Of a stretch of 31,352 nt of DNA, positions 6,937 through 14,200 are shown piece by piece. How positions within the stretch are numbered: the first letter of the stretch is position 1; each line of letters starts with the position of its first letter. A program made the position numbers and the translations under genes. This DNA comes from a virus, in the IMG/VR virus record IMGVR_UViG_3300031722_000119, positions 1 to 31,352 of that record; one strand, written 5' to 3'. The notes below the pieces were generated by a model that was not told where the DNA came from, made no database searches, and saw only the letters and a list, made by a program, of their open reading frames with translations.

Positions 6937-7353
6937 ATGACTCCACAAACACCAGCAGTCGGAATATCAAAAAGCCACGAGTTTCCGAACTCAAAATATT
7001 TCAAAGTTCCGTGTGAATGCGGGTGCGATGGAGAAATCACGTTTAGCGTTGATGTTGACGACGACATTATCACAGCGCACATATACTCGAAAACAGAGAC
7101 GAACTATTGGCGGAATCGATTCTCGTATGATTATGTGAACGATTCCTGGTTAGTCTACGCGGTCAAGAGCAGAGTAAATGATTGGTACAATCGTGTTGCG
7201 GTCGCTTGGGTTGCGCTGACTAAGGGGTATGTCGAAACAGAAGCGTATGTGTTGCTGTCAGAGCAGCAGGCAGTCAATTTCTCCGCAGTTTTATCTGATG
7301 CAGTGGCAGAATATCAATCACGCAGAACCACCAACAAGGAAAACAATGTCTAA
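6937..7353 (+). CDS. Conserved phage protein with CECGCD motif
   Basis: This 138-residue protein carries an N-terminal C-E-C-G-C-D segment, an acidic beta-rich region (SVDVDDD, ITAHIYS), a Trp-rich middle and E-T-E-A-Y-V-L-L-S-E-Q-Q-A-V-N-F. This layout matches a widespread uncharacterised family of large-phage proteins. ATG 6937 is chosen with GGA eight bases upstream. The 3' end overlaps mgsA by eight bases. Confidence 0.6.
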   Translation: MTPQTPAVGISKSHEFPNSKYFKVPCECGCDGEITFSVDVDDDIITAHIYSKTETNYWRNRFSYDYVNDSWLVYAVKSRVNDWYNRVAVAWVALTKGYVETEAYVLLSEQQAVNFSAVLSDAVAEYQSRRTTNKENNV

Positions 7354-7978
7354 AGTCATACCAATCAAAACCATCGCTCTTATCGCCCACGACAATAAGA
7401 AGCCCGATATGATGGAGTGGGCGAAATACAACAAGAAGACGCTATCGCATCATCGACTTATCGCTACAGGCACGACGGGCAAGCTGCTCGCCGAGACCTT
7501 AGCGCGTGACGTCCAGTGCCTACGCTCGGGCCCACTCGGTGGTGACCAGCAGATCGGCGCGAAGATCGCAGAAGGCGAGATCGACCTTATCATCTTCTTC
7601 TGGGATCCGTTGGAACCACAACCACACGATCCAGACGTGAAGGCGCTCCTTCGTCTCGCAGTGGCCTGGAACATTCCAACAGCCTGCAATCGTTCGACCG
7701 CGGACTTCATCATCTCTTCACCGTTGATGTCATCCACCTCCTACTCGCCGCAGACGCCGGACTTCGAAGCCCACAACAACCGCGATGTGCCTGGCACCGA
7801 ACCAGTTCTGCTCTACCCGACCGACGAGATTGCAGCGCCAACAGCAGAAGACGACATCCCGTTCTCTGGAGGCTCACGTCCGATGCTAAAATCACCAGGT
7901 ACGAGCATCACCGAAGTCGACCACGCTGAGCCCACGACCTACCCAACCGACAGCAACGGCCACAGGATGGGCGGTTGA
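7346..7978 (+). CDS. mgsA: Methylglyoxal synthase with C-terminal extension
   Basis: This 210-residue protein should convert dihydroxyacetone phosphate to methylglyoxal and phosphate. Residues 9-130 match bacterial MgsA closely, with IALIAHDNKK (10-19), ATGTTG (40-45), SGPLGGDQQ (61-69) and FFWDPL...PHDPDVKALLRL (84-103). The catalytic Asp67 and active-site His94 and Asp97 correspond to Asp71, His98 and Asp101 of the E. coli enzyme. E. coli MgsA has 152 residues; this protein adds about 75 Pro/Thr/Asp-rich, low-complexity residues. The start at ATG 7346 follows AAGGA (7336-7340). It overlaps the upstream gene, so it is truly in the phage operon. An intact active site suggests a working enzyme; the benefit to the phage is unknown. 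Confidence 0.93.
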   Translation: MSKVIPIKTIALIAHDNKKPDMMEWAKYNKKTLSHHRLIATGTTGKLLAETLARDVQCLRSGPLGGDQQIGAKIAEGEIDLIIFFWDPLEPQPHDPDVKALLRLAVAWNIPTACNRSTADFIISSPLMSSTSYSPQTPDFEAHNNRDVPGTEPVLLYPTDEIAAPTAEDDIPFSGGSRPMLKSPGTSITEVDHAEPTTYPTDSNGHRMGG

Positions 7979-7987
7979 CCGTACCGG

Positions 7988-8017
7988 TTGACCTACCCAC
8001 CCCACACCGTGTAAAAT
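7988..8017 (+). promoter_or_regulatory. Probable sigma70-type promoter
   Basis: TTGACC (7988-7993) and TAAAAT (8012-8017) have an 18-base spacer. A second GGTTGACC sits 13 bases upstream at 7973, so the -35 region is partly duplicated. It drives the histone-like gene at 8038. Confidence 0.55.
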
Positions 8018-8037
8018 ATCATTTTTAAGGATCACCT

Positions 8038-8619
8038 ATGGCTAAGGCCGCAGCATCAGCAGTAACAGAAGGACCAGTGAAAGGCGCAGTGAAAGGCAAG
8101 GGGGTGACAGCGAGACCAGCACCTCCACCAGCCCCTAAGTCAAAGAAGGTGACCCCATCGTTGTCGGCGTTGTTTGAAGCCGCCGAACCAGCACCTAAAG
8201 CAAAGAAAGTCACTGCAACACCTTCAGCGCCATTGAAGGCGAAGAAAGTCACTGCTCCACCTCCAGCGCCATTGAAAGCAACGAAGGTCGTCGTACCAAA
8301 GGTCGTCGAGCCAACCCCGGCCAAACCACCAGCTAAGGCAACGAAGAAGGTAGCTCCTGAGCCGGTTCCTGTGACTCCACCAGCAAAGCTCATCAAGCTG
8401 CCGTCGAAAAAGCCCGCTAAACCAGCGATGATTCCCGAAGACGCGACCGCAGCAGAAGCCGGGCTCGTTACTGCTGATGCTATCCCGGCAGCGAAGAGGG
8501 CAGCAATGACGAAGGAAGAGATCGCGATCGAAACGCTGTGGGCTAAGGTGTTCAACTCTTATCTCAAACGTGACCTCAAGCAACTAACCGCTACATCTGC
8601 ATCGTTGAATCAGAAATAA
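8038..8619 (+). CDS. Histone H1-like Lys/Ala/Pro-rich protein
   Basis: This 193-residue protein is built mostly of Lys-, Ala- and Pro-rich repeats. The unit [AS]-P-L-K-A-[KT]-K-V-[TV] recurs (about residues 50-90), with KPPAKATKK and PSKKPAKPA further on, as in eukaryotic H1 tails and bacterial H1-like proteins. The last 50 residues are different and helical (TKEEIAIETLWAKVFNSYL). Probably the basic part binds DNA non-specifically and the helical end makes a specific contact; this is inference. AAGGA precedes the start. The promoter is at 7988. Confidence 0.6.
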   Translation: MAKAAASAVTEGPVKGAVKGKGVTARPAPPPAPKSKKVTPSLSALFEAAEPAPKAKKVTATPSAPLKAKKVTAPPPAPLKATKVVVPKVVEPTPAKPPAKATKKVAPEPVPVTPPAKLIKLPSKKPAKPAMIPEDATAAEAGLVTADAIPAAKRAAMTKEEIAIETLWAKVFNSYLKRDLKQLTATSASLNQK

Positions 8620-8621
8620 CT

Positions 8622-9749
8622 ATGATCGTCTATCCGAACATCGAAGAGTACATAGAAGTGATATCCGGCTATAAGGATGTCATGGGCAAAGCAATCAACT
8701 ATTTTATTGCTCCACAGCGTACCTTGATTAAGATGTCGGATTTTGACCAAAAATTTGCGGAGAGCATTGGTGATCAACTTATGCGAGGCATCGCTCTTAC
8801 TGATCGTCAGGCTGTGACGGTAGATCGGCTCTTGTCGACATACTCAAGCCAGCTTGCAGCGCACAGCATCGGAATGCCAGACCACAAGAATTATCGTGAC
8901 GGCCTTCGAGTCTTGAATCGCCACGAGAGTTTGATCTTAGCTAACAACAAGCTCTACTTTCGATTCCGATATGATGCGTCGATGGTTGAAACGATTAAGT
9001 CTTTCGCTCGCACTTCGCAAGGTCATGTGTCTTGGGACAGTGATGAGAAGGCTTGGGTATTCGCCAACACTGAATATAACCTAAGCTGGGTTGTGGCGTT
9101 AGCACAAGCGCACAACATCGAAGTGACTGCCGACTGTCAGACGTTGTTTGATCAGATCGTCGAGCTAGAACAGATACCATACCGCATCGAGCTCGTGTAT
9201 CAAGATAACAAACTCTCCATCACCAACGCTCCGGACTCGATGATCGAATACATCGAGAACTCTGTTGGCTTCGACGATATTTACGCTCTTGTTGATATGT
9301 CCGGCGCCCTTGGCTACACAGTGAGTGACGAGATTCGAGAAGCAATGTCGTCAGAGTTAGGCGAACCGTTCGTGAAGCTTTGCTCTGATCGCACTATCGG
9401 CATGTCGAACACTGCCGACTTAGGCGAGATCGTAGAGTGGGCCATAGCAGTAGACCGCCTGCCTATCTGTATCTACTCACCAAATTTCACTAAGCCAAGA
9501 TTAGGTTGTCTCCCAACCTACTTCACAGAAGAAGAGATCATGACCGTGTCGATATCTGATCCGGTACCTGACCCATTCGTCGTGCCTAATGGCATCAAGG
9601 TGATCTACACGACGAAAGTGATCCCAACCTGGGCATCACGTCTACCGCTGCTCATCTCCCACGTCAACCTGATGCATGGGACCAGCAAGCGCACCTTCAC
9701 TCAGGTCGCAGAAAAAATCGTCTACAACTGTCCACAGTTACCGCGATAA
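8622..9749 (+). CDS. Conserved phage protein, possibly DNA-metabolism related
   Basis: This 375-residue protein was not identified with confidence. Residues about 105-165 contain N-K-L-Y-F-R-F-R-Y-D followed by HVSWDSDEKAWVF, a beta-rich segment that recalls the HARP/annealing-helicase accessory fold found beside SNF2 and UvsW-type helicases. No Walker motifs are present. It starts three bases after the histone-like gene without a clear binding site and lies directly before the UvsW-like helicase, which supports a role in DNA remodelling. That role is inference only. Confidence 0.5.
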   Translation: MIVYPNIEEYIEVISGYKDVMGKAINYFIAPQRTLIKMSDFDQKFAESIGDQLMRGIALTDRQAVTVDRLLSTYSSQLAAHSIGMPDHKNYRDGLRVLNRHESLILANNKLYFRFRYDASMVETIKSFARTSQGHVSWDSDEKAWVFANTEYNLSWVVALAQAHNIEVTADCQTLFDQIVELEQIPYRIELVYQDNKLSITNAPDSMIEYIENSVGFDDIYALVDMSGALGYTVSDEIREAMSSELGEPFVKLCSDRTIGMSNTADLGEIVEWAIAVDRLPICIYSPNFTKPRLGCLPTYFTEEEIMTVSISDPVPDPFVVPNGIKVIYTTKVIPTWASRLPLLISHVNLMHGTSKRTFTQVAEKIVYNCPQLPR

Positions 9750-9758
9750 CCATTCTGC

Positions 9759-9788
9759 TTGACTTCGCTTCACCCCGTCCGCTACACT
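9759..9788 (+). promoter_or_regulatory. Probable sigma70-type promoter
   Basis: TTGACT (9759-9764) and TACACT (9783-9788) have an 18-base spacer in the 60-base gap before uvsW. The -10 matches the one at 6050. Unlike that site, a leader with AAAGGA (9799-9804) precedes the ATG at 9810. Confidence 0.65.
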
Positions 9789-9809
9789 GTAATATAATAA
9801 AGGAATCGT

Positions 9810-11270
9810 ATGGCCACTTGTAAAATAATCATTGATTCAGAAACAAATTGCAGACTTACAAATCTCGAACTCAGTACACGAAAGAAGCTAGTCAACAAAT
9901 TTAAGTATGAGATTCCTGGCGCAAGATTTACTCCCGCAGTAAAGCTTGGGCGTTGGGATGGGTGCAAATCGTTTTGCCAGCTCGGAGGTAGCACTTACGT
10001 CAACTTACTCGCTGAGATTCTACCTATTCTCGATGCTGAAGGATATTACGTAGAGCTTGAAGATTTACGCGAATACAATAATCAGTTTGAATTTACCGCA
10101 GTTGCTGAAGACAGTTACGCTCACGTGCTATGGCCGAAAGGGCACGTTCACGAAGGTAAGCCAATCATGCTTCGAGATTACCAGGTCGAAGCAATCAACA
10201 CATTCCTCAATGATACGCAAAGTATTCAATGCTTGAGCACAGGATCTGGTAAGACAATATTGACAGCAGTGCTCAGTCACAAATGCGAACCGTATGGACG
10301 AACCGTGGTCGTTGTTCCATCGACTGACCTTGTAAAACAAACAGAAGAAGATTACATCAACATGGGGTTAGACGTTGGCGTTTTCTTCGGTGGTAGAAAA
10401 GAATACACCCGGACCCATACTATCTGCACGTGGCAAAGTCTTAATTCGATGTTCAAGAAAACGAAGGACGGCAGCGCAAATGTTCCGTTCGGCGACTTCA
10501 TTGAGGGGGTAGTCTGTATCATGATTGACGAAGCGCACGGAATCAAAGCCGATGCGTTATTGACAATGCTCACAAGCGTTATGTCGAAGATTCCGATTCG
10601 TTGGGCAGTTACTGGTACGATCCCAAAGGAAGAAGCTGATCGTAGATCGCTGCAGGTCGCCATCGGTAACGTTGTTGGCACAATCAAAGCAAGCGATTTG
10701 CAAGAGGCTGGAGTGTTAGCAAACTGCCACGTTCACGTTAAACAGCTCATCGACCTTAAAGAATTCAAGGCATATCCAGACGAGTTGAAGTATCTGCTTG
10801 GCGACGTAGACCGACTAACGTATATGGCCAAGATGATCTTAGACATTAGCAAAACTGGCAACACGCTGGTTCTTGTTGATCGAGTAGCAGCAGGGCAAGC
10901 AATGGCCGACTCTATCCCTGGTGCAGTGTTCTTGAGTGGGGCATCCAAGTCAACAGCACGAAAAGAACAATATGACAGCCACGCGGTAGTAGATGGTGCC
11001 ATCACAGTTTGCACTTATGGTATTGCAGCAGTTGGACTGAACATTCCACGAATCTTCAACCTAATCTTGATTGAACCAGGTAAGTCGTTTGTGCGTGTCA
11101 TTCAGTCTATTGGTCGGGGCTTGCGTAAGGCGGGTGACAAAGACGCGGTAGAAATTTACGACATCACGTCAACCTGTAAGTTCGCCAAGCGGCATCTTAC
11201 CACCAGGAAAAAATATTACACCGAGGCAGGCTACCAGTTTTCGATCGAGAAAGTTGATTGGAAACCATGA
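9810..11270 (+). CDS. uvsW: UvsW-like superfamily 2 DNA/RNA-DNA helicase
   Basis: This 486-residue protein is close to the length of T4 UvsW (about 500). T4 UvsW unwinds R-loops and branched DNA, remodels stalled forks, and helps the switch from origin- to recombination-dependent replication. Visible SF2 motifs are the Q-motif region RDYQVEA (122-128), Walker A STGSGKT (143-149), motif Ia VVVPSTDL (167-174), DEAH (240-243), motif III VTGT (267-270), and motif VI QSIGRGLRK (432-440) with Arg436 and Arg439. The N-terminal ~100 residues, including the ARFTPAVKLGRWDG segment (38-51), match the UvsW substrate-binding domain. AAAGGA is five bases upstream of ATG. It is coupled by ATGA to the next gene. 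Confidence 0.92.
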   Translation: MATCKIIIDSETNCRLTNLELSTRKKLVNKFKYEIPGARFTPAVKLGRWDGCKSFCQLGGSTYVNLLAEILPILDAEGYYVELEDLREYNNQFEFTAVAEDSYAHVLWPKGHVHEGKPIMLRDYQVEAINTFLNDTQSIQCLSTGSGKTILTAVLSHKCEPYGRTVVVVPSTDLVKQTEEDYINMGLDVGVFFGGRKEYTRTHTICTWQSLNSMFKKTKDGSANVPFGDFIEGVVCIMIDEAHGIKADALLTMLTSVMSKIPIRWAVTGTIPKEEADRRSLQVAIGNVVGTIKASDLQEAGVLANCHVHVKQLIDLKEFKAYPDELKYLLGDVDRLTYMAKMILDISKTGNTLVLVDRVAAGQAMADSIPGAVFLSGASKSTARKEQYDSHAVVDGAITVCTYGIAAVGLNIPRIFNLILIEPGKSFVRVIQSIGRGLRKAGDKDAVEIYDITSTCKFAKRHLTTRKKYYTEAGYQFSIEKVDWKP

Positions 11271-11593
11271 GCAACCAACTAACTGACCGTATTACTGAAT
11301 ACCTAACAATGGGTGGACTGTTTAATCCCGAACTCGCTAACCATACCGCAGTAAGAGACTTACTCGTAGATATTCGGCAACATTTAAGTGAAGTGAAAAT
11401 GAAATACAAACCAGAAGACCGAGTTCAGAAGATAGGCGGTAGCTACCAGGCCGTCGGCACTATTAAAGCAGCGTGGCTCGCAGATGACGGCACACCGCGA
11501 TACGTTTTCAGGTTCGACGTACCCAATGGGATGCTTCACATCTTCAACGAGACCCAGCTTGAGCCGTATGCCGAAGATAACCAAAAGACTTGA
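11267..11593 (+). CDS. Conserved phage protein, apparent two-module fusion
   Basis: This 108-residue protein starts at ATG 11267, overlapping the uvsW stop (ATGA); an earlier in-frame TTG is less likely. The N-terminal half has the block GGLFNPELANHTAVRDLL, often a complete small phage protein. The C-terminal half has RVQKIGGSYQAVGTIKAAW and P-x-G-M-L-H-I-F, usually seen as a separate SH3-like protein. Both modules are recognised only as conserved phage families. No function is known. Confidence 0.6.
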   Translation: MSNQLTDRITEYLTMGGLFNPELANHTAVRDLLVDIRQHLSEVKMKYKPEDRVQKIGGSYQAVGTIKAAWLADDGTPRYVFRFDVPNGMLHIFNETQLEPYAEDNQKT

Positions 11594-11619
11594 CTTTTCA
11601 GCTACGTTCCTGCTAAAAT
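11590..11619 (+). promoter_or_regulatory. Probable sigma70-type promoter
   Basis: TTGACT (11590-11595) and TGCTAAAAT with -10 TAAAAT (11614-11619) are separated by 18 bases. The upstream TG gives an extended -10 character. The -35 overlaps the stop of the previous gene. It drives the GTG-started gene at 11643. Confidence 0.6.
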
Positions 11620-11642
11620 AATAAACTATATAAGGATTACCC

Positions 11643-12146
11643 GTGAGGATATTAACGCTAGACAACACTGCCTTCTCAATGAATTCAATACCAGACGAAG
11701 TAGATGACCTTCGATTCTGCGTGTTTGACAACAGCAACCCTAAAGATCCAGATTACTATTTTGTGCCATTGATTTTTCTTGAATCGTTCAACAGCCCAGC
11801 TCTTGTGCTAAAGATTGGCGAAGACGTTATCCGTATGCCAGTTGATTGGCAGATCCTTATTGGCGAACCAGACCTTGGCGATCTTGAGGTGGTGCCACTG
11901 ACCAGCATCAATGATCGTGGGTTCAACGTATTTACATTCAATCCGATGGCAGGGTTTAGCCCGGTCTTCGAGCCAGTTGAAGTTGTTGACATTTATCAAG
12001 ACGTGAAGTGGTTCTTCCCTAAGCTAAAGCCAGGGCAGATGCTTGCTATTCCGCTCAAGGAAAATGTTGACAAACCTATGTGTGCGTTCTTCGTGAAAGA
12101 TATTAGCAGGCAGAGCGAGGTAGTATCATATGGACTTGCCTGGTAG
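11643..12146 (+). CDS. Conserved T4-type phage protein, GTG start
   Basis: This 167-residue protein starts with GTG at 11643, with AAGGA (11632-11636) six bases upstream. The blocks D-D-L-x-F-C-V-F-D-N-x-N, VPLIFLESFNSPALVL, EVVPLTSINDRGFN, VFTFNPMAGFSP and DIYQDVKWFFPKLKPGQMLA form a well-conserved beta-rich protein that I recognise from several T4-like phage groups without an assigned function. It is followed directly by the array of tiny genes. Confidence 0.65.
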   Translation: MRILTLDNTAFSMNSIPDEVDDLRFCVFDNSNPKDPDYYFVPLIFLESFNSPALVLKIGEDVIRMPVDWQILIGEPDLGDLEVVPLTSINDRGFNVFTFNPMAGFSPVFEPVEVVDIYQDVKWFFPKLKPGQMLAIPLKENVDKPMCAFFVKDISRQSEVVSYGLAW

Positions 12147-12152
12147 GAAATT

Positions 12153-12362
12153 ATGGGATCAAACTGGGGAATAAGGATTTCAGATTTAAGCCATCACAGC
12201 AACGATTGGCGCCCCTGGTTTGCCTGGTATCCAGTAAAATTGAATGGTCAAGGACCTGTAGTCTGGCTCGAGAAAATTTATAGGGCCCGATCAATTGGTT
12301 GGCACGGAATCAAAGTGGACGGATATGAATACACTGACCTATTTGGAGTACTGAAAGGCTAA
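12153..12362 (+). CDS. Small FAWYPV-family protein
   Basis: This 69-residue protein has the signature W-F-A-W-Y-P-V-K-x-N-G, V-W-L-E-K-I-Y-R and a C-terminal [YD]-[GT]-x-x-F-x-V-L-K. The same signature occurs at 12364, 12672 and 14015. It is probably a small beta-sheet protein. Function unknown, although the family is common in large phages. Confidence 0.65.
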   Translation: MGSNWGIRISDLSHHSNDWRPWFAWYPVKLNGQGPVVWLEKIYRARSIGWHGIKVDGYEYTDLFGVLKG

Positions 12363-12363
12363 C

Positions 12364-12681
12364 ATGGGCGGATATCAACCTTATCCACGAACCTCATCCT
12401 CTTGGCAGAAGTATTTCGCTTGGCTTCCAGTGCGAGTCAACGGTAAGACTACCTGGCTCAAGACCGTGTACCGTAAGCGCAGTAAGATTCGTCTAACTCT
12501 CAAAGGTATGCACACGACCTGGATCTATGGTACGATCTTCGATGTTCTTAAAGAGCCAGTGCCAGAAGTCGAAGAGTATGATAGGCACGGCGGACAGATT
12601 TGGCCGGTGGGTCCACGCGGCATTCAAGGCCCCGATCCGATCATCGGCATTAAAGGTGAGCGAGGACCATCGTGCCCGTGA
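12364..12681 (+). CDS. FAWxPV-family protein with collagen-like tail
   Basis: This 105-residue protein consists of residues 1-65 of the family domain (YFAWLPVRVNGKTTWLKTVYR, then WIYGTIFDVLK as the closing block) and an extra tail. The tail holds a run of Gly-x-y triplets (G-P-R, G-I-Q, G-P-D, then G-I-K, G-E-R, G-P-S) broken once. Collagen-like stretches are frequent in phage proteins but rarely attached to so small a domain. Confidence 0.6.
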   Translation: MGGYQPYPRTSSSWQKYFAWLPVRVNGKTTWLKTVYRKRSKIRLTLKGMHTTWIYGTIFDVLKEPVPEVEEYDRHGGQIWPVGPRGIQGPDPIIGIKGERGPSCP

Positions 12682-12932
12682 ATTTTGGACCAGCACCAAT
12701 CTGGGAAGGTATTCGAAACATTGGTGACGCTGTACCGTGGGAGTCTTGGTTCGCTTGGCGCCCAGTCAAGGTCCACGGGCAGTCAGTCTGGCTCAAAACA
12801 GTGTATCGTCGAGCTAACGCGATAGAGTGGCCACACGATTCTCTGTCATCGTATTCTTCTCCGACTTGGCAGTACGGGACCATCTTCGATGTGCTCACCG
12901 CCAAGACCGTCCTTAACCTGTACGACGACTGA
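12672..12932 (+). CDS. FAWxPV-family protein, GTG start
   Basis: This protein of about 86 residues carries SWFAWRPVKVHGQSVWLKTV, YRR and WQYGTIFDVL. GTG at 12672 has AGGA (12663-12666) five bases upstream; GTG 12678, which overlaps the previous stop as GTGA, is an alternative two codons shorter. It is most similar to the 12364 protein and probably a duplicate. Function unknown. Confidence 0.6.
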   Translation: MPVNFGPAPIWEGIRNIGDAVPWESWFAWRPVKVHGQSVWLKTVYRRANAIEWPHDSLSSYSSPTWQYGTIFDVLTAKTVLNLYDD

Positions 12933-12954
12933 CCTCCCCCGATAGCCATTCCGC

Positions 12955-12983
12955 TTGACTTTCAGTCACGATCCTGCTATAAT
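12955..12983 (+). promoter_or_regulatory. Strong sigma70 promoter for a leaderless transcript
   Basis: TTGACT (12955-12960) and TATAAT (12978-12983) have a 17-base spacer, with TGC before the -10. Exactly six bases follow, and then ATG at 12990, so the predicted start nucleotide is the A of ATG. No Shine-Dalgarno sequence is possible. Confidence 0.8.
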
Positions 12984-12989
12984 AGCGGT

Positions 12990-13184
12990 ATGTTCAAGAA
13001 ATCGCGCATCTTACCGAATATTACACCTCCGCCACCTCCTCCGCCATCGAGGTCGACTATGGAGGTGATCAAGGAGGACAAGATGTGGGGCGAGATTCGG
13101 CGGATGGCTAAAACTGATCCTGGAATGTCCGATCTGGTGAATCGGGTCCTTGTCTATTACCAGTTGAAGAAAGAACCGAAATGA
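12990..13184 (+). CDS. DPGM-family small protein, leaderless
   Basis: This 64-residue protein has a polyproline stretch (seven Pro at about 12-18) and then the family motif A-K-T-D-P-G-M-S-D-L-V-N-R-V-x-x-Y-Y-x-L-K. The motif recurs at 13181, 13434, 13609, 13824, 14663 and 14850. It heads the operon from the promoter at 12955 and overlaps the next gene by ATGA. Function unknown. Confidence 0.65.
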   Translation: MFKKSRILPNITPPPPPPPSRSTMEVIKEDKMWGEIRRMAKTDPGMSDLVNRVLVYYQLKKEPK

Positions 13185-13441
13185 GTGCGTATGTATTTCA
13201 AAATCACGAAGGGCACACGCTGTACGACGATGGCCTCGGGAACGTATTCGGATCAATGCACGAAGCTATGGAATCATTTCGCCGAGAAGCAGCGCATTCT
13301 CCCCGCGAGATTCCTCCGACCTTGAGCGATGCAGAAATAGAATGGATCAAGATCATCCGCGCAGCTAAAAACAATCCCGGTCTTACTGACCTTCTTAACC
13401 AAGTCAAAGAATTTTACATCCTGGGGGCGAACAATGGGTAG
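13181..13441 (+). CDS. NPGL/DPGM-family small protein
   Basis: This 86-residue protein has a unique N-terminal half (YVFQNHEGHTLYDDG) followed by the family segment, E-W-I-K-I-I-R-A-A-K-N-N-P-G-L-T-D-L-L and then FYILG. It is coupled by ATGA upstream and overlaps the next gene by eight bases. Function unknown. Confidence 0.6.
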   Translation: MSAYVFQNHEGHTLYDDGLGNVFGSMHEAMESFRREAAHSPREIPPTLSDAEIEWIKIIRAAKNNPGLTDLLNQVKEFYILGANNG

Positions 13442-13616
13442 GTCGCCTATGACAACCTCTGATGCCGCTACTAAGTCGTTCGTTGACCAGATCAACAACA
13501 CTGCAGAATTTATGCTGTGGCGTGACATTGTAACCGCCGCCAAAACCAACCCCGGGCTGGCCGATCTACTTGACCGAGCAAAAGAATTTTACATCTTAGG
13601 GAAAGACAATGGCTGA
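13434..13616 (+). CDS. NPGL/DPGM-family small protein
   Basis: This 60-residue protein has the family segment A-A-K-T-N-P-G-L-A-D-L-L-D-R-A-K-E-F-Y-I-L-G, nearly identical in its last part to the 13181 product. An ATG at 13449 is an alternative start. It overlaps both neighbours by eight bases. Confidence 0.6.
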   Translation: MGRSPMTTSDAATKSFVDQINNTAEFMLWRDIVTAAKTNPGLADLLDRAKEFYILGKDNG

Positions 13617-13824
13617 GTGGAAATGGTCTAAATCTGGCATGCTCAGCTCCCCTGGTGTGAGCATATACGGGGACGATGACGCCGATTATTACGTACCGCC
13701 GAAACCGGATCTAACCGATGAAGAGCAGCAATGGCTTAACCTATTACACAAGTCAAAAGGTGATCCCGGGTTGACAGATCTAGTAGAAAAGTGTAAAGTG
13801 TATTTTGTATTGAGGAAAGATTAA
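13609..13824 (+). CDS. NPGL/DPGM-family small protein
   Basis: This 71-residue protein starts MAEWKWS and ends with the family segment K-S-K-G-D-P-G-L-T-D-L-V and Y-F-V-L-R-K. The acidic linker (DDDADYY) is specific to this copy. Its stop shares one base with the next start (TAATG). Confidence 0.6.
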   Translation: MAEWKWSKSGMLSSPGVSIYGDDDADYYVPPKPDLTDEEQQWLNLLHKSKGDPGLTDLVEKCKVYFVLRKD

Positions 13825-14018
13825 TGGCTGTTAAATGGAGTTGGCGAACCGGCGATTACGAGGACTACGACGATCTGAAGGCTGACCAGGATGCGCCAGT
13901 GCCTGTGACTCCGGAAGAGTTGGATTGGGTCAACCTGTTGCGGGATTCTAAAGGAAACCCTGGCTTGACAGTCCTTGTTGAACAGTGTAAAATGTATCAT
14001 ATATTGGGCAAAGAATGA
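13824..14018 (+). CDS. NPGL/DPGM-family small protein
   Basis: This 64-residue protein begins MAVKWSW, like the previous copy, has an acidic linker, then L-D-W-V-N-L-L-R-D-S-K-G-N-P-G-L-T and Y-H-I-L-G-K. It appears to be the nearest paralog of the 13609 product. It is coupled by ATGA to the next gene. Confidence 0.6.
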   Translation: MAVKWSWRTGDYEDYDDLKADQDAPVPVTPEELDWVNLLRDSKGNPGLTVLVEQCKMYHILGKE

Positions 14019-14200
14019 AGGAACAATGGCAGACATGGTTTGCCTGGTATCCTGTGAGAGTACCTCTATTGTATTCGCCATCTGGTATTGCTGGTAAGTA
14101 TGTATGGGGGCAGAAAATTTATCGACGACCGTTTAGTACCGGCGATACGTTTTACTGGGAGTATGGAACACTTTTGGATGTGATAAAATATGGCAGGTAA
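14015..14200 (+). CDS. FAWYPV-family small protein
   Basis: This 61-residue protein contains T-W-F-A-W-Y-P-V-R-V, a K-I-Y-R-R block and W-E-Y-G-T-L-L-D-V-I-K, the full family signature seen at 12153-12932. It lies among NPGL-family genes, so the two families are interleaved. It overlaps the next gene by 11 bases. Confidence 0.65.
   Translation: MKEQWQTWFAWYPVRVPLLYSPSGIAGKYVWGQKIYRRPFSTGDTFYWEYGTLLDVIKYGR

Noticed and set aside
8025-8555. 176-codon reverse-strand frame rich in Ala, Gly and Phe opposite the histone-like gene
   Set aside because: It is a shadow of the repetitive Lys/Ala/Pro codons on the forward strand, with no start signal or operon context.
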